From Gammaproteobacteria bacterium (GTDB lineage Bacteria > Pseudomonadota > Gammaproteobacteria > Nitrococcales > Nitrococcaceae), in NCBI GenBank assembly GCA_030433275.1, contig JAUILK010000016.1, positions 1 to 63,967 of the forward strand: DNA of 63,967 nt, given 5' to 3'. Positions within the stretch are counted from its first letter, which is position 1. Each line of letters begins with the position of its first letter. A program made the translations under genes and the position numbers. The notes under the pieces are model-generated. The model ran no database searches, was not told the origin of the DNA, and was given only the letters and a program-made list of their open reading frames with translations. This document shows, one piece after another, positions 15,791-25,928 of the stretch.

Positions 15791-16960
15791 ATGAATCTCC
15801 ACGAATTCCAGGCGAAGCACCTCTTCTCCCGGTTTGGTATTCCGATTCCCCGTGGCTATGTTGCGCGCTCCGTCGCTGAGGCGCGCAAGGCCGCCGAGCA
15901 ACTCGGCGGTGAACGCTGGATCGTAAAGGCGCAAGTCCATGCCGGTGGTCGAGGCAAAGCCGGTGGGGTTCGGCTTGCCGGGAGTCTCGAGGAGCTGACC
16001 CGGCATACCGAGTCCATGCTCGGCACACGCTTGGTAACGGCCCAGAGCTCAGCCGAGGGTTTGCCGGTCAACGCCGTGCTGATCGAGGAGGGGCTCGATA
16101 TCGCGCGCGAGCTCTACCTGAGCGTGCTGGTGGACCGGGTGACCAAGCGTATCCTATTCATGGCGTCGATCGCCGGTGGTATGGACATCGAGGAATTGGC
16201 CGCCCATCACCCAGAGCAGATTCTAAGCGTGCGTGTCAACCCGGTCGTCGGTTTGCAGCCCTATCAGGGCCGCCAGCTGGCTTTTGGGATGGGGTTGGAA
16301 GGCAAGCGGGTCGGAGAGTTGGTAAAGATGATGTCGAATCTCTACCGCTGTTTTACCGAGCGTGATCTCAGTCTGATCGAGATCAACCCGTTAATTCTCA
16401 CCGCCCAGAGTGAGTTGCTGGCCCTGGATGCCAAGATCAATGTCGACGACAACGCTGTAGCGGTTGGTCGTCAGCCCGAAATCGCCGATATGCGGGACCT
16501 CTCCCAAGAGGACGAGGCCGAAATCCACGCTGCGCAGCATGGGCTGAGCTATATCACGCTGGGTGGCAACATCGGTTGTATGGTCAACGGTGCCGGTCTC
16601 GCCATGGCCACTATGGACGTTATCAAGCTCTATGGAGGCGAGCCGGCGAATTTCTTGGACGTGGGCGGCGGTGCCAGCACGGAGCGGGTGACCGAGGCGT
16701 TCAAGCTCATCTGTTCGAGCCCCAACGTAAAGGCCATTCTGATCAACATCTTCGGTGGTATCGTGCGCTGCGACATGATTGCGGAGGGTATTATCAACGC
16801 CGTCAAGGAGGTGGGGGTCAGCGTGCCGGTTATCGTGCGTCTGGAGGGGACCAATGTCGAGCGAGGCAAAGAGCTGCTTGCCGAGAGCGAGCTCGATATC
16901 ATCGCCGCCGGCAATCTCACCGACGGCGCTCAGCGAGCGGTAGCCGCAGCGGCGCGGTGA
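15791..16960 (+). CDS. sucC: Succinyl-CoA synthetase beta subunit
   Basis: A 389-residue ATP-grasp enzyme subunit (E. coli SucC is 388). The start [22 protein letters not shown] is the family N-terminus. The ATP-grasp core carries [37 protein letters not shown] and the metal site [10 protein letters not shown]. The C-terminal CoA-ligase part has [20 protein letters not shown] and [17 protein letters not shown]. With SucD it makes succinate, ATP/GTP and CoA from succinyl-CoA in the TCA cycle. It has a good GGAGG ribosome site and is followed after 35 bases by sucD. Malate-CoA ligase (MtkA) is a related alternative; length and motifs fit SucC. Confidence 0.96.
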   Translation: MNLHEFQAKHLFSRFGIPIPRGYVARSVAEARKAAEQLGGERWIVKAQVHAGGRGKAGGVRLAGSLEELTRHTESMLGTRLVTAQSSAEGLPVNAVLIEEGLDIARELYLSVLVDRVTKRILFMASIAGGMDIEELAAHHPEQILSVRVNPVVGLQPYQGRQLAFGMGLEGKRVGELVKMMSNLYRCFTERDLSLIEINPLILTAQSELLALDAKINVDDNAVAVGRQPEIADMRDLSQEDEAEIHAAQHGLSYITLGGNIGCMVNGAGLAMATMDVIKLYGGEPANFLDVGGGASTERVTEAFKLICSSPNVKAILINIFGGIVRCDMIAEGIINAVKEVGVSVPVIVRLEGTNVERGKELLAESELDIIAAGNLTDGAQRAVAAAAR

Positions 16961-16995
16961 GCCGTCTTTAGCAGGGCAGGACAGGACTCGACACC

Positions 16996-17868
16996 ATGAG
17001 CATTCTGGTCGACAAAGGCACCAAGGTGATCGTTCAGGGGTTCACCGGCCGACAGGGGACCTTCCACGCCGAGCAGTGCATTAGCTATGGAACGCAAATT
17101 GTCGGCGGTGTGACGCCCGGTCGAGGCGGTGAGTATCATCTGGACCGGCCGGTGTTCAATACCGTCAATGATGCGGTGGCGAGCGTCCATGCCGACGCCT
17201 CCATGATCTATGTGCCAGCGGTATACGCAGCCGATGCGATCCTGGAAGCCGCCGAAGGCGGCATCCGTGTGATTATTTGCATCACCGAGGGTATCCCGGT
17301 GCAGGACATGCTCCGGGTCAAAGCTGCGCTCGCCTACTACGATGCTACCTTGATCGGTCCCAACTGCCCTGGCGTGATTACCCCCGGCGAGTGCAAGATC
17401 GGCATCATGCCGGGGCACATCCACAAGTCCGGCTCCATCGGCATTGTCTCACGCTCGGGTACCCTGACCTACGAGGCTGTCAAACAGACTACCGATGTCG
17501 GTTTGGGCCAAAGCACCTGCGTAGGTATCGGCGGCGACCCCATCCAGGGTCTGTCTTTCATCGACGTGCTACGGCAATTCGAACAGGATCGCCAGACCAA
17601 GGGTATCGTGATGGTAGGAGAGATCGGCGGCACTAGCGAGGAGGAGGCGGCCGAGTTCATCGAGTCCAACGTGCGGAAGCCCGTCGTGGCCTATATTGCC
17701 GGCGTGACAGCTCCGCCGGGCAAGCGTATGGGCCATGCCGGCGCGATCATCAGTGGCGGCAAGGGTACGGCCAAGGACAAGTTTTCCGCACTTGCCAAGG
17801 CGGGTGTGGCGACAGTGCGTTCACCGGCCGAGATCGGCTCGACGATGAATGAGTTTTTCGTGGGGTGA
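16996..17868 (+). CDS. sucD: Succinyl-CoA synthetase alpha subunit
   Basis: A 290-residue subunit (E. coli 289). The N-terminal CoA-binding domain begins [21 protein letters not shown] and includes the nucleotide-binding loop region. The middle has [20 protein letters not shown] and [11 protein letters not shown]. The active-site histidine, transiently phosphorylated, lies in [18 protein letters not shown] near residue 247. It forms the catalytic heterodimer or tetramer with SucC. The gene directly follows sucC and is followed 30 bases later by nadE, so a sucC-sucD-nadE transcript is possible. Confidence 0.97.
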   Translation: MSILVDKGTKVIVQGFTGRQGTFHAEQCISYGTQIVGGVTPGRGGEYHLDRPVFNTVNDAVASVHADASMIYVPAVYAADAILEAAEGGIRVIICITEGIPVQDMLRVKAALAYYDATLIGPNCPGVITPGECKIGIMPGHIHKSGSIGIVSRSGTLTYEAVKQTTDVGLGQSTCVGIGGDPIQGLSFIDVLRQFEQDRQTKGIVMVGEIGGTSEEEAAEFIESNVRKPVVAYIAGVTAPPGKRMGHAGAIISGGKGTAKDKFSALAKAGVATVRSPAEIGSTMNEFFVG

Positions 17869-17898
17869 GCCCGGTCGCCGTGCAGCCGATTTGATGCC

Positions 17899-19530
17899 AT
17901 GAACGATTGCCTCCGTATTGCTATGGCGCAGCTGAACTTGCTGGTCGGGGATGTCCGGGGCAACATGCTGGCGATTATTGACGCGGCTTGCCGTGCCCGG
18001 GACGAGTTGCGGGCGCGGGTGGTAATTTGCCCGGAGCTGGCATTGACCGGCTATCCACCGGATGATTTGTTGCTGCGCGATGATTTTCTCGGTGAAGTCA
18101 GTGAGGCGGTTGCGCAATTGTGCCGTGCGGTGCGGGATGTGACCGTGATTGTGGGGGCGCCGGTGCGCAGCGCCACGGGGCTGATGAACGCCGCACTCGT
18201 AATCGAGCAGGGACGGATTAAGGCGAGCTATGCCAAGCATTGCCTGCCGACCTACGGGGTGTTCGATGACACGCGCTATTTTGAACCCGGCCGTGCGCCG
18301 TGCGTCGTCGAGGTGGACGGCTGCCGCATCGGTGTGACCATCTGCGAGGACGCCTGGCATCACGAACCGGTGGCGCAGGCGGTGCAGGCGGGGGCAGAGA
18401 TCGTCGTCAACTTGAATGCCTCTCCGTTCGATCAATACAAATGGGCTGCCCGCGAGGCGGTGATCCGCGAGCGCATCGGAGAATCCGGTGTGGCGATGCT
18501 TTATTGCAACATGGCCGGCGGTCAGGATGAGGTGGTCTACGACGGTGCATCGTGTGCCTTTGGCCGCCACGGCGATCTGCGCGTTCGCGCCCCACGCTTT
18601 CGCCCCGGGCTCGTTCCGGTGGATTTGATCCGGCGTGGGGGCGTCTGGGAGGCGCTGGAGGGTCCGATCGAGGAGGACCCGTCGGAGGAGGCGGTTCTCT
18701 ATGACGCACTGGTCTGGGGCGTACGTGATTATATCGAGAAAAACGGCTTTCCTGGAGTCATTATTGGACTCTCCGGCGGAGTCGATTCCGCACTCGTCAC
18801 CTGCATAGCCGTGGATGCGCTCGGCGCCGAGCGCGTCGAGACGGTTATGCTGCCGACGCAGTATACATCTGAGATAAGCCGGGTCGATGCGGCGGCGCTT
18901 GCAGGGAGCCTCGGGGTCGGCCACCGTGTCATTGCCATCGAAGGTGTCTTTAAGGCCTTTTTGGAAGCCCTCCAACCGGCGTTTACTGGCATGCCGGTCG
19001 ATGCTACGGAGGAGAATCTCCAGTCCAGGATTCGCGGCGCCTTGCTGATGGCACTCTCCAACAAACAGGGCAAGTTGGTGCTGACGACCGGCAACAAAAG
19101 CGAATTGGCGGTGGGCTATGCCACGCTCTACGGCGATATGGTCGGCGGATTCGCTCCATTGAAAGATATCTTCAAGACCGATGTATACTTTCTGGCTCGC
19201 TATCGCAACGAATTGGGCGAGGTCATTCCCAAAAGAATACTAGAGCGCCCGCCCTCGGCCGAACTGCGTCCGAATCAGCTGGACACCGACAGTCTGCCCG
19301 AGTATGCCGTTCTCGATAGAATTCTGGCGGCCTACGTCGAGGAGGACCGATCGGTGGGGGAAATTGTTGCCAATGGTTATGATCGCGCGACGGTTGATGA
19401 GGTGATACGGCTTGTTCAAGGTAACGAGTACAAGCGCCGACAGGCACCGCCGGGAGTCAAAGTCACCACCAAGGCGTTCGGTCGTGATCGGCGCTATCCG
19501 ATTACCTCTGGCTTTGCACGAGGGCGTTAG
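17899..19530 (+). CDS. nadE: Glutamine-dependent NAD+ synthetase
   Basis: A 543-residue two-domain enzyme. The N-terminal nitrilase-type glutaminase (about 5-265) has its catalytic Glu in CPELALTGYPPDDL, Lys in YAKHCLPTYGVFDD and Cys in GVTICEDAW. The C-terminal synthetase (about 275-540) has the ATP-pyrophosphatase loop GLSGGVDSALV plus TTGNKSELAVGYATLYGDM. Ammonia released from glutamine is used to convert deamido-NAD to NAD+, the last step of NAD synthesis. The PII gene glnB lies downstream. PII control of glutamine-dependent NadE is documented in some proteobacteria, so the linkage may be functional (inference). Confidence 0.96.
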   Translation: MNDCLRIAMAQLNLLVGDVRGNMLAIIDAACRARDELRARVVICPELALTGYPPDDLLLRDDFLGEVSEAVAQLCRAVRDVTVIVGAPVRSATGLMNAALVIEQGRIKASYAKHCLPTYGVFDDTRYFEPGRAPCVVEVDGCRIGVTICEDAWHHEPVAQAVQAGAEIVVNLNASPFDQYKWAAREAVIRERIGESGVAMLYCNMAGGQDEVVYDGASCAFGRHGDLRVRAPRFRPGLVPVDLIRRGGVWEALEGPIEEDPSEEAVLYDALVWGVRDYIEKNGFPGVIIGLSGGVDSALVTCIAVDALGAERVETVMLPTQYTSEISRVDAAALAGSLGVGHRVIAIEGVFKAFLEALQPAFTGMPVDATEENLQSRIRGALLMALSNKQGKLVLTTGNKSELAVGYATLYGDMVGGFAPLKDIFKTDVYFLARYRNELGEVIPKRILERPPSAELRPNQLDTDSLPEYAVLDRILAAYVEEDRSVGEIVANGYDRATVDEVIRLVQGNEYKRRQAPPGVKVTTKAFGRDRRYPITSGFARGR

Positions 19531-19774
19531 CGAAATCAATAGATCGATCCCGGCTTTGCCGCCCCTATGGGGTCGGCATGATTCAGTCCAAGGAGCGAAC
19601 GCAACGCTCGGCGGCGCAGGCCCAGGGCGCGGTATCCATGTGATAAGCCTTGGGCGCCCCACGCATTGGGCCTCTTTGTGCTATGGGCACGGCCACGATG
19701 TTCTTGGGGTTTGCGCAACGGACGGCGCTTGGCGAGGCGCGAGGCAGACAATTCATTAGTAGGGTAGGCGATAG

Positions 19775-20116
<342 letters not shown>

Positions 20117-20150
20117 GCGGCTCGTGCAAGCCTGGCAATCGGTGCCGCCC

Positions 20151-20915
20151 TCAGCCGCTTTCCGCGAGCGCCGGGTGATGGGGATAGTTCAAGCGTAGCA
20201 CGCGGCGCACGTCTTCTTTGAGTGCCGGCAGTCCGATGTGCTGGTATCCTTGCAGCAGCACATGCAGCGCTTCGGCAACCGCCGGCGTTCCGGCATAGCT
20301 AAGTACAATACCGCGGGCGCGGTTGATCGCTGCGACCCAGGCACCCCGGCGGATGTAATACTGGCAAATCTGGAGTTCATGCTGGGCGAGCAGCTCGCGC
20401 AACGTCGCCATGCGCCGGCGAGCGTCGGCAGCGTAGCGACTCTCGGGATGGGCCTCGAGTAAGCTGCGGAAACTGTAGAAGGCTTGCCGTAAGGGTTCCG
20501 GGTCGCGTTTGGCGCGGTTCATGTGCAGCAGTGATTGGATAAAGCCTAATCCTTGCTCCTGTTGCGCCACGCCCTTCATATAATAAGCATAGGCTACATT
20601 CGCGTGGCGAGGATTGAATCGTATGAAGCGCTCGGCAGCGGCCACGGCGGATGCTGTATCGTTCGCTTTGTAGTACGCGTATATGATATCGAGCTGAGCT
20701 TGCTCCGAGTAAGGCCCGAACGGAAATTGCGCTTGCAGATCTTCTAATCGTTTTACAGCCGCTGCGTAGTCGCCGGCATCGAGCGACTCGCGCGCTTTAT
20801 CATACAGCGTGGAGGCTTGTTGCCCTTGCTCGGGTTCTTCCGCGGCGGGATTGCTGGTGCAGCCTATTAGCGTGATGAGCACGGTGACGAAGACGGGCAA
20901 CAGCAGCTTGATCAT
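20151..20915 (-). CDS. bamD: Outer membrane assembly lipoprotein BamD
   Basis: A 254-residue lipoprotein. The signal peptide ends in a lipobox LIGC with acylated Cys19. Five TPR-like helical pairs follow (YDKARESLDAGDYAAAVKRL; YSEQAQLDIIYAYYKANDTA; VAYAYYMKGVAQQEQG). The sequence FIQSLLHMNRAKRDPEPLRQA matches the central conserved block of ComL/BamD. It is an essential part of the BAM complex that inserts beta-barrel proteins into the outer membrane. It is convergent with glnB (34-base gap) and divergent from rluD, the arrangement found near pilSR in Pseudomonas. Confidence 0.94.
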   Translation of the reverse strand: MIKLLLPVFVTVLITLIGCTSNPAAEEPEQGQQASTLYDKARESLDAGDYAAAVKRLEDLQAQFPFGPYSEQAQLDIIYAYYKANDTASAVAAAERFIRFNPRHANVAYAYYMKGVAQQEQGLGFIQSLLHMNRAKRDPEPLRQAFYSFRSLLEAHPESRYAADARRRMATLRELLAQHELQICQYYIRRGAWVAAINRARGIVLSYAGTPAVAEALHVLLQGYQHIGLPALKEDVRRVLRLNYPHHPALAESG

Positions 20916-20992
20916 ACGTAAGTAGGGTTTGACGTGTTAACCGTGTGCAAGACACTCCATTGTAAGGGAAAGTATGGGGTTCGCCCAGCGCT

Positions 20993-21940
20993 GTGAGCGA
21001 GCGAATCGAGCGCACTGCAATCATTCCCCCTGAGCAAGCCGGTCAACGATTTGATCGTGCGCTTGCCGCCATATTCCCACAATACTCCCGCAGTCGCCTG
21101 CAGGCCTGGCTGAAATCCGGTGCGATTACGGTGGATGCGGCTGTGCCGCGTGCCAAGGACGCTGTATGCGGCGGCGAGCAGGTGTGCCTGAGTGTCCTAC
21201 TCGAGGAAGAAGGCACGGTAGTGCCTGAACCGATCGCGCTGCGTATCCTCTACGAGGATGAGAGCCTGTTGGTGATCGACAAGCCGCCCAGCCTCATCGT
21301 GCATCCCGGCGCCGGTCACGCAGGCGGCACTTTGCAGAATGCTTTACTCCATTATGACCCACGTTTGGCGGGATTGCCGCGCGCCGGTATCGTGCATCGC
21401 TTGGACAGGGGGACTTCGGGGCTCATGGTAGTGGCTCGGAATTTGACCTCGCATAAACTGCTGGTCGAGCAACTGCAAGCCCGGAGCGTGAAAAGGGACT
21501 ATCTGGCGCTGGTCTCGGCGGTAGTTACTAGCGGTGGCCGGGTGGCAGCCGCGATCGGCCGGCATCGGTGGGATCGCACGCGTATGGCTGTGCGTGGGGA
21601 TGGCCGAGCGGCGGTAACGCATTTTCGGGTGGTGGAACGTTTTGCGGCTCATACGCTGCTGCGCTGCAGTCTAGAGACCGGGCGCACGCATCAGATACGA
21701 GTGCATATGGCTTGGCTGCGCCAACCGATCGTTGGCGATCCAGTCTACGGTGGTCGGAGCCGGCTCCCTAAGGGCGCGAGCAAGGAGTTCATTGCCGCGT
21801 TGAGTGGCTTCCGGCGCCAGGCACTGCACGCGATGGAGCTGCGGTTGGTGCACCCGGCTACGGGCCAAGCCGTGGGTTGGTACACTCCTTTGCCTGCCGA
21901 TTATGCGCACCTGTTGGAGGTTTTGCGCGACTGCCGATAG
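20993..21940 (+). CDS. rluD: 23S rRNA pseudouridine synthase RluD
   Basis: A 315-residue enzyme. An S4 RNA-binding domain (about 15-75, GQRFDRALAAIFPQYSRSRL) precedes the RluA-family catalytic domain. The catalytic aspartate is Asp138 in HRLDRGTSG; LVIDKPPSLIVHPG and TGRTHQIRVHM are also typical. It makes pseudouridines in helix 69 of 23S rRNA. The start is a GTG at 20993, which gives the expected N-terminal length. It is followed about 200 bases later by pgeF, as in many gammaproteobacteria. Confidence 0.94.
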   Translation: MSERIERTAIIPPEQAGQRFDRALAAIFPQYSRSRLQAWLKSGAITVDAAVPRAKDAVCGGEQVCLSVLLEEEGTVVPEPIALRILYEDESLLVIDKPPSLIVHPGAGHAGGTLQNALLHYDPRLAGLPRAGIVHRLDRGTSGLMVVARNLTSHKLLVEQLQARSVKRDYLALVSAVVTSGGRVAAAIGRHRWDRTRMAVRGDGRAAVTHFRVVERFAAHTLLRCSLETGRTHQIRVHMAWLRQPIVGDPVYGGRSRLPKGASKEFIAALSGFRRQALHAMELRLVHPATGQAVGWYTPLPADYAHLLEVLRDCR

Positions 21941-22138
21941 AGGCGGTGCAGCTACCAAAGTGAGTGCCGATGTCTGGGAGGCGAGTCTGGTACGGCTTTT
22001 GTAAGGCGCGTTCCAAATATATCCCGGTAGCCTGGTAGGCCGAGTCCGGGCGACCTATAGTCAGTCCGGCCGCCGAATTTTGCCAATACCGTTTTTCCCA
22101 GCGTCTTTGTAATCGCGCCGAGTGCGAGGAGTTAAATC

Positions 22139-22882
22139 GTGCCTGAAGCGGCACCTTGTTTGATTCCGGATTGGCCCGCGCCGGCGGGTGTTCGGGCGGT
22201 GGTCACTACGCGTCGCGGTGGTGTGAGTCAACCGCCGTATGCATCGTTCAATCTGGGAGTCCGTAACGGGGATTGCCAGGAGCATGTGGCCGAGAACCGC
22301 CGACGGCTGCGGTCCGGGCTCGCGCTGCCGGAGGAGCCGCGCTGGCTGCATCAGGTGCATGGTGTCGAAGTGGTTGCTGCCGAGCAGATAAGGCGCGATA
22401 TCACCGCAGCGGATGCGGCATGGACAATGCGAGCCGGCGTCGTTTGCGCTATCCAGACGGCCGATTGCCTGCCGGTTTTCTTTTGCGACCGGGATGGTCG
22501 CCGGGTGGCTCTGGTTCATGCGGGTTGGCGTGGCCTTGTCGCCGGGGTAATCGAGGCGACGCAGGCCGCGCTCGGCATGCCCAGTGCCTACCTGTTGGCC
22601 TGGTTGGGGCCGGCTATAGGTGCGCAGGCTTTCGAGGTGGGTAGTGAGGTACGTGCCGCCTTTGTAGCCTTTGACTCTGGCCTTTCCACAGCTTTCCGCG
22701 CTGCAGCGCACGGGCGCTGGCTGGCGGATCTCTATTGTCTTGCACGCCATCGGCTCCGACGCTGTGGTGTAGAGAGCGTCTACGGCGGTGGGTTTTGCAC
22801 GGTCACCGACGCAGGGCGTTTTTACTCCTACCGGCGGGATGGACGCACAGGTCGGATGGCCAGCCTGATCTGGCTGACTTAA
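22139..22882 (+). CDS. pgeF: PgeF/YfiH purine nucleoside phosphorylase / peptidoglycan editing factor
   Basis: A 247-residue DUF152 (laccase-like) protein. The zinc-site residues are visible in HQVHGVEV, the TADCLPVFF cysteine and HAGWRGLVAG. Family members bind Zn and act as adenosine/inosine phosphorylases or deaminases. The E. coli protein also prevents misincorporation of serine into peptidoglycan. Start is GTG at 22139 with a GAGGAG ribosome site eight bases away. It lies between rluD and clpB, a conserved gammaproteobacterial order. Confidence 0.93.
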   Translation: MPEAAPCLIPDWPAPAGVRAVVTTRRGGVSQPPYASFNLGVRNGDCQEHVAENRRRLRSGLALPEEPRWLHQVHGVEVVAAEQIRRDITAADAAWTMRAGVVCAIQTADCLPVFFCDRDGRRVALVHAGWRGLVAGVIEATQAALGMPSAYLLAWLGPAIGAQAFEVGSEVRAAFVAFDSGLSTAFRAAAHGRWLADLYCLARHRLRRCGVESVYGGGFCTVTDAGRFYSYRRDGRTGRMASLIWLT

Positions 22883-23022
22883 GCTCGCCGTAAATATTTC
22901 CTAGATGGGAACTCGGTGGCTTGCAGACCGCCATCGGGCGACCTATCGTCCTGGTAAGCCACTCTCTGCTCCGATCCTTTATATGGGGGTGATTTTACTA
23001 AGGTATGTCTTGGCGGGGATCC

Positions 23023-23050
23023 GTTGAAATAACCGCTTTTTTCCCCATCT
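23023..23050 (+). promoter_or_regulatory. Heat-shock (sigma32) promoter of clpB
   Basis: GTTGAAA at 23023-23029 and CCCCATCT at 23043-23050 match the sigma32 consensus (CTTGAAA and CCCCATNT) with a 13-base spacer. Transcription would start near 23057, about 35 bases before the clpB ATG. This is the expected control for this chaperone. Confidence 0.85.
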
Positions 23051-23091
23051 TTGATTCTAGTGAGTAAAAATCTGAATTTGAGGCTTTGCTT

Positions 23092-25692
23092 ATGCGCATG
23101 GATAAATTGACGACCAAATTCCAGATGGCGATCGCCGATGCGCAATCACTGGCGGTAGGACGCGATCATCAGTTTATTGAACCCGAGCACTTAATGATCG
23201 CCCTGCTGGATCAGGAAGGGGGAGTGGCACGCCAATTGCTGCAGCGCTCCGGCGCCAATGTCAGCTACTTGCGCTCGCAACTCGGCGAAGCGTTGGATCG
23301 CACTCCCACCGTTCAGGGCACCGGTGGAGACGTGCATATGTCACAAGGGCTCGCGCGCCTGCTTAATCTCTCTGACAAGCTTGCCCAGCAGCGCAAAGAT
23401 CAATATATATCGAGCGAGCTGTTGGTGCTGGCAGCCGTCGCAGACGGCCGTACCCGTTTAGGGGAGATTTTGATCCGAGCCGGGGCTGAGAAGGCCGCCT
23501 TGGAGAAGGCGATCGATGAATTGCGTGGGGGAGAGCAGATTGCCGATCCGAATGCCGAGGAGCAGCGGCAGGCGCTTGAAAAATACACCATCGATCTTAC
23601 CGAACGTGCTGAACAGGGTAAGCTTGATCCAGTAATCGGCCGCGATGAGGAAATCCGCCGTACGATCCAGGTCCTACAGCGGCGGACCAAGAACAATCCG
23701 GTCCTCATCGGTGAACCCGGTGTCGGCAAGACGGCGATCGTGGAAGGGCTTGCCCAGCGTATCGTCAATACCGAGGTGCCGGAGGCTCTGAAGGGTAGGC
23801 GCCTGCTCGTGCTCGATATGGGCGCCTTGGTGGCGGGCGCTAAATTCCGCGGCGATTTCGAGGAGCGGCTTAAGGCCGTACTGAGGGATTTGGCCAAGCA
23901 GGAAGGCCAGATCATTTTGTTTATCGACGAGATTCACAACATCGTCGGTGCCGGTCGGGCCGAAGGGTCTATGGATGCGGGCAATATGCTCAAACCGGCA
24001 TTGGCTCGGGGCGAACTGCACTGCATCGGCGCCACTACCCTCGATGAATATCGCCAGTATATCGAAAAGGACGCGGCGCTTGAGCGGCGGTTCCAAAAAG
24101 TCACCGTGGAAGAGCCCACCATGGAGGATACGATTGCCATCCTGCGTGGTTTGAAGGAGCGCTATGAGGTCCACCATGGAGTGGAGATCACGGATCCGGC
24201 CATCGTTGCGGCTGCGACGCTGTCGCAACGCTACATTACGGAGCGTAAGTTACCCGACAAGGCCATCGATCTGGTCGACGAGGCGGCCAGCCGCATCCGT
24301 ATAGAGATCGACTCCAAGCCGGAGGCTATGGATCGCCTCGAGCGGCGGTTGATTCAACTTAAGATCGAGCGCGAGGCGCTGGTTAAGGAAACCGACGAGG
24401 CCTCCAAAAAGCGTCTGCAGACGGTGGAGCGCGAGATCGAAGAGGTGGAGCGCCAATACCAAGATCTTGAGCAGATTTGGAATTCGGAGAAAGCCGCGGT
24501 CGAGGGGACGCACACCATCAAGGAATCTCTTGAACAGGCGCGCAAGGAGTTGGAGACGGCGCGTCGCGCGGGCGACCTCACGCGCATGTCCGAACTGCAG
24601 TACGGGCGCATCCCGGAGTTGGAGCGGCAGATCGAGATGGCTTCTCAGGCCGAGGTTCAGGATATGCAGTTGCTGCGTAACAAGGTCACGGAGGAGGAGG
24701 TTGCCGAGGTGGTGTCCAAGTGGACTGGCATCCCGGTAAGCAAGATGCTGGAAGGTGAGCGGGAGAAGCTTCTGCACATGGAACAGGCCCTTCGGGTACG
24801 GGTTGTAGGTCAGGAGGAGGCCGTCTGCGCGGTAGCCAATGCCATCCGCCGCGCGCGCGCGGGGCTGGCCGATCCCAAGCGACCCAATGGCTCGTTCTTG
24901 TTCCTCGGGCCGACCGGCGTCGGCAAGACCGAGTTATGCAAGGCGTTGGCGGTCTTTCTATTCGATACCGAGGAAGCGATGGTTCGGATCGATATGTCCG
25001 AATTCATGGAAAAGCATGCGGTTGCGCGACTCATCGGTGCTCCTCCCGGCTATGTCGGCTATGAGCAGGGCGGTTATCTGACCGAAGCGATTCGGCGACG
25101 GCCATACTCCGTGATTCTGTTGGACGAGGTGGAAAAAGCTCATGCCGATGTTTTCAACATTCTCTTGCAGGTGCTCGACGACGGCCGATTGACCGACAGC
25201 CACGGCCGCACGGCGGATTTTCGCAATGCGGTTATTGTCATGACATCAAACTTGGGCTCTCAAGCGATCCAGGAGATGGCTGGCGAGGAAAACTACCAAA
25301 CGATGCGGCAGGCGGTTATGGGCATCGTTGGCCAGCAATTTCGCCCCGAGTTCATCAATCGCATCGACGATGTGGTCGTGTTCCATCCGCTGGGTCGGGA
25401 GCAAATTCAGCGAATTGCCGAGATCCAGGTCGCCTATGTCGATCGCCGATTGCGCGAGCAGGATATGGGCATCGAGCTCACGCAGGATGCCTTGGAGATG
25501 CTCGCGCAGTCGGGGTTCGATCCGGTTTACGGCGCCCGTCCGCTTAAGAGGGTCATTCAACAGCGTTTGGAGAATCCGCTCGCGCAAGCCATTCTCGAGG
25601 GTCGTTTTGGCGCTGGCGATATCATTAAGGTAGATGTTCGGGAGGGCGCTTTCGTTTTCGAGAGCGGCGCCCGCCACGTCGATGTGGCCTAA
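23092..25692 (+). CDS. clpB: ATP-dependent disaggregase ClpB
   Basis: An 866-residue Hsp100 chaperone (E. coli 857). Order: N-terminal Clp repeats (about 1-145), first AAA+ module with [15 protein letters not shown] and LFIDEIHN, a coiled-coil middle domain (about 405-525), then the second AAA+ module with [24 protein letters not shown] and sensor GARPLKR. It threads aggregated proteins through its hexameric pore with help from DnaK. The ATG at 23092 ([11 protein letters not shown]) has a GAGG ribosome site at 23080-23083; the frame extends two codons upstream to a TTG that is not needed. A sigma32 promoter precedes it and a strong hairpin follows. Confidence 0.97.
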   Translation: MRMDKLTTKFQMAIADAQSLAVGRDHQFIEPEHLMIALLDQEGGVARQLLQRSGANVSYLRSQLGEALDRTPTVQGTGGDVHMSQGLARLLNLSDKLAQQRKDQYISSELLVLAAVADGRTRLGEILIRAGAEKAALEKAIDELRGGEQIADPNAEEQRQALEKYTIDLTERAEQGKLDPVIGRDEEIRRTIQVLQRRTKNNPVLIGEPGVGKTAIVEGLAQRIVNTEVPEALKGRRLLVLDMGALVAGAKFRGDFEERLKAVLRDLAKQEGQIILFIDEIHNIVGAGRAEGSMDAGNMLKPALARGELHCIGATTLDEYRQYIEKDAALERRFQKVTVEEPTMEDTIAILRGLKERYEVHHGVEITDPAIVAAATLSQRYITERKLPDKAIDLVDEAASRIRIEIDSKPEAMDRLERRLIQLKIEREALVKETDEASKKRLQTVEREIEEVERQYQDLEQIWNSEKAAVEGTHTIKESLEQARKELETARRAGDLTRMSELQYGRIPELERQIEMASQAEVQDMQLLRNKVTEEEVAEVVSKWTGIPVSKMLEGEREKLLHMEQALRVRVVGQEEAVCAVANAIRRARAGLADPKRPNGSFLFLGPTGVGKTELCKALAVFLFDTEEAMVRIDMSEFMEKHAVARLIGAPPGYVGYEQGGYLTEAIRRRPYSVILLDEVEKAHADVFNILLQVLDDGRLTDSHGRTADFRNAVIVMTSNLGSQAIQEMAGEENYQTMRQAVMGIVGQQFRPEFINRIDDVVVFHPLGREQIQRIAEIQVAYVDRRLREQDMGIELTQDALEMLAQSGFDPVYGARPLKRVIQQRLENPLAQAILEGRFGAGDIIKVDVREGAFVFESGARHVDVA

Positions 25693-25761
25693 GGTGAGCC
25701 CCTTCTTGCTGGGCTGTTTTTAGCGGCTCGCCGCGGGGGTGTGGTTCGGAACCGATTTTAA

Positions 25762-25810
25762 CTACTGAAGGCGAAACGACGTCCCTGTCGTTTCGCCTTT
25801 TCTTCAGTAG
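25762..25810 (+). terminator. Long terminator after clpB, possibly bidirectional
   Basis: AAGGCGAAACGAC pairs perfectly with GTCGTTTCGCCTT around a 6-base loop, followed by TTCTT. Outer arms CTACTGA (25762-25768) and TCAGTAG (25804-25810) extend the pairing past the U-rich part. It lies between the convergent clpB and FNT channel genes and may stop transcription from both sides. Confidence 0.85.
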
Positions 25811-25928
25811 CCCTTAGTCCAGTTTCAACCTATCGAAACCATAAGACATCTATGCCTTGCGCTCGATTTTTCCCGCGACCACCTCTGCAAACAGAGAAAT
25901 TTATAGCGCAGCAGTCCGGGTGTGCCGC

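Noticed and set aside
22040-22950. Short repeated phrase GGGCGACCTAT at about 22047 and 22936
   Set aside because: Eleven bases shared in otherwise different contexts on both sides of pgeF. Likely chance.
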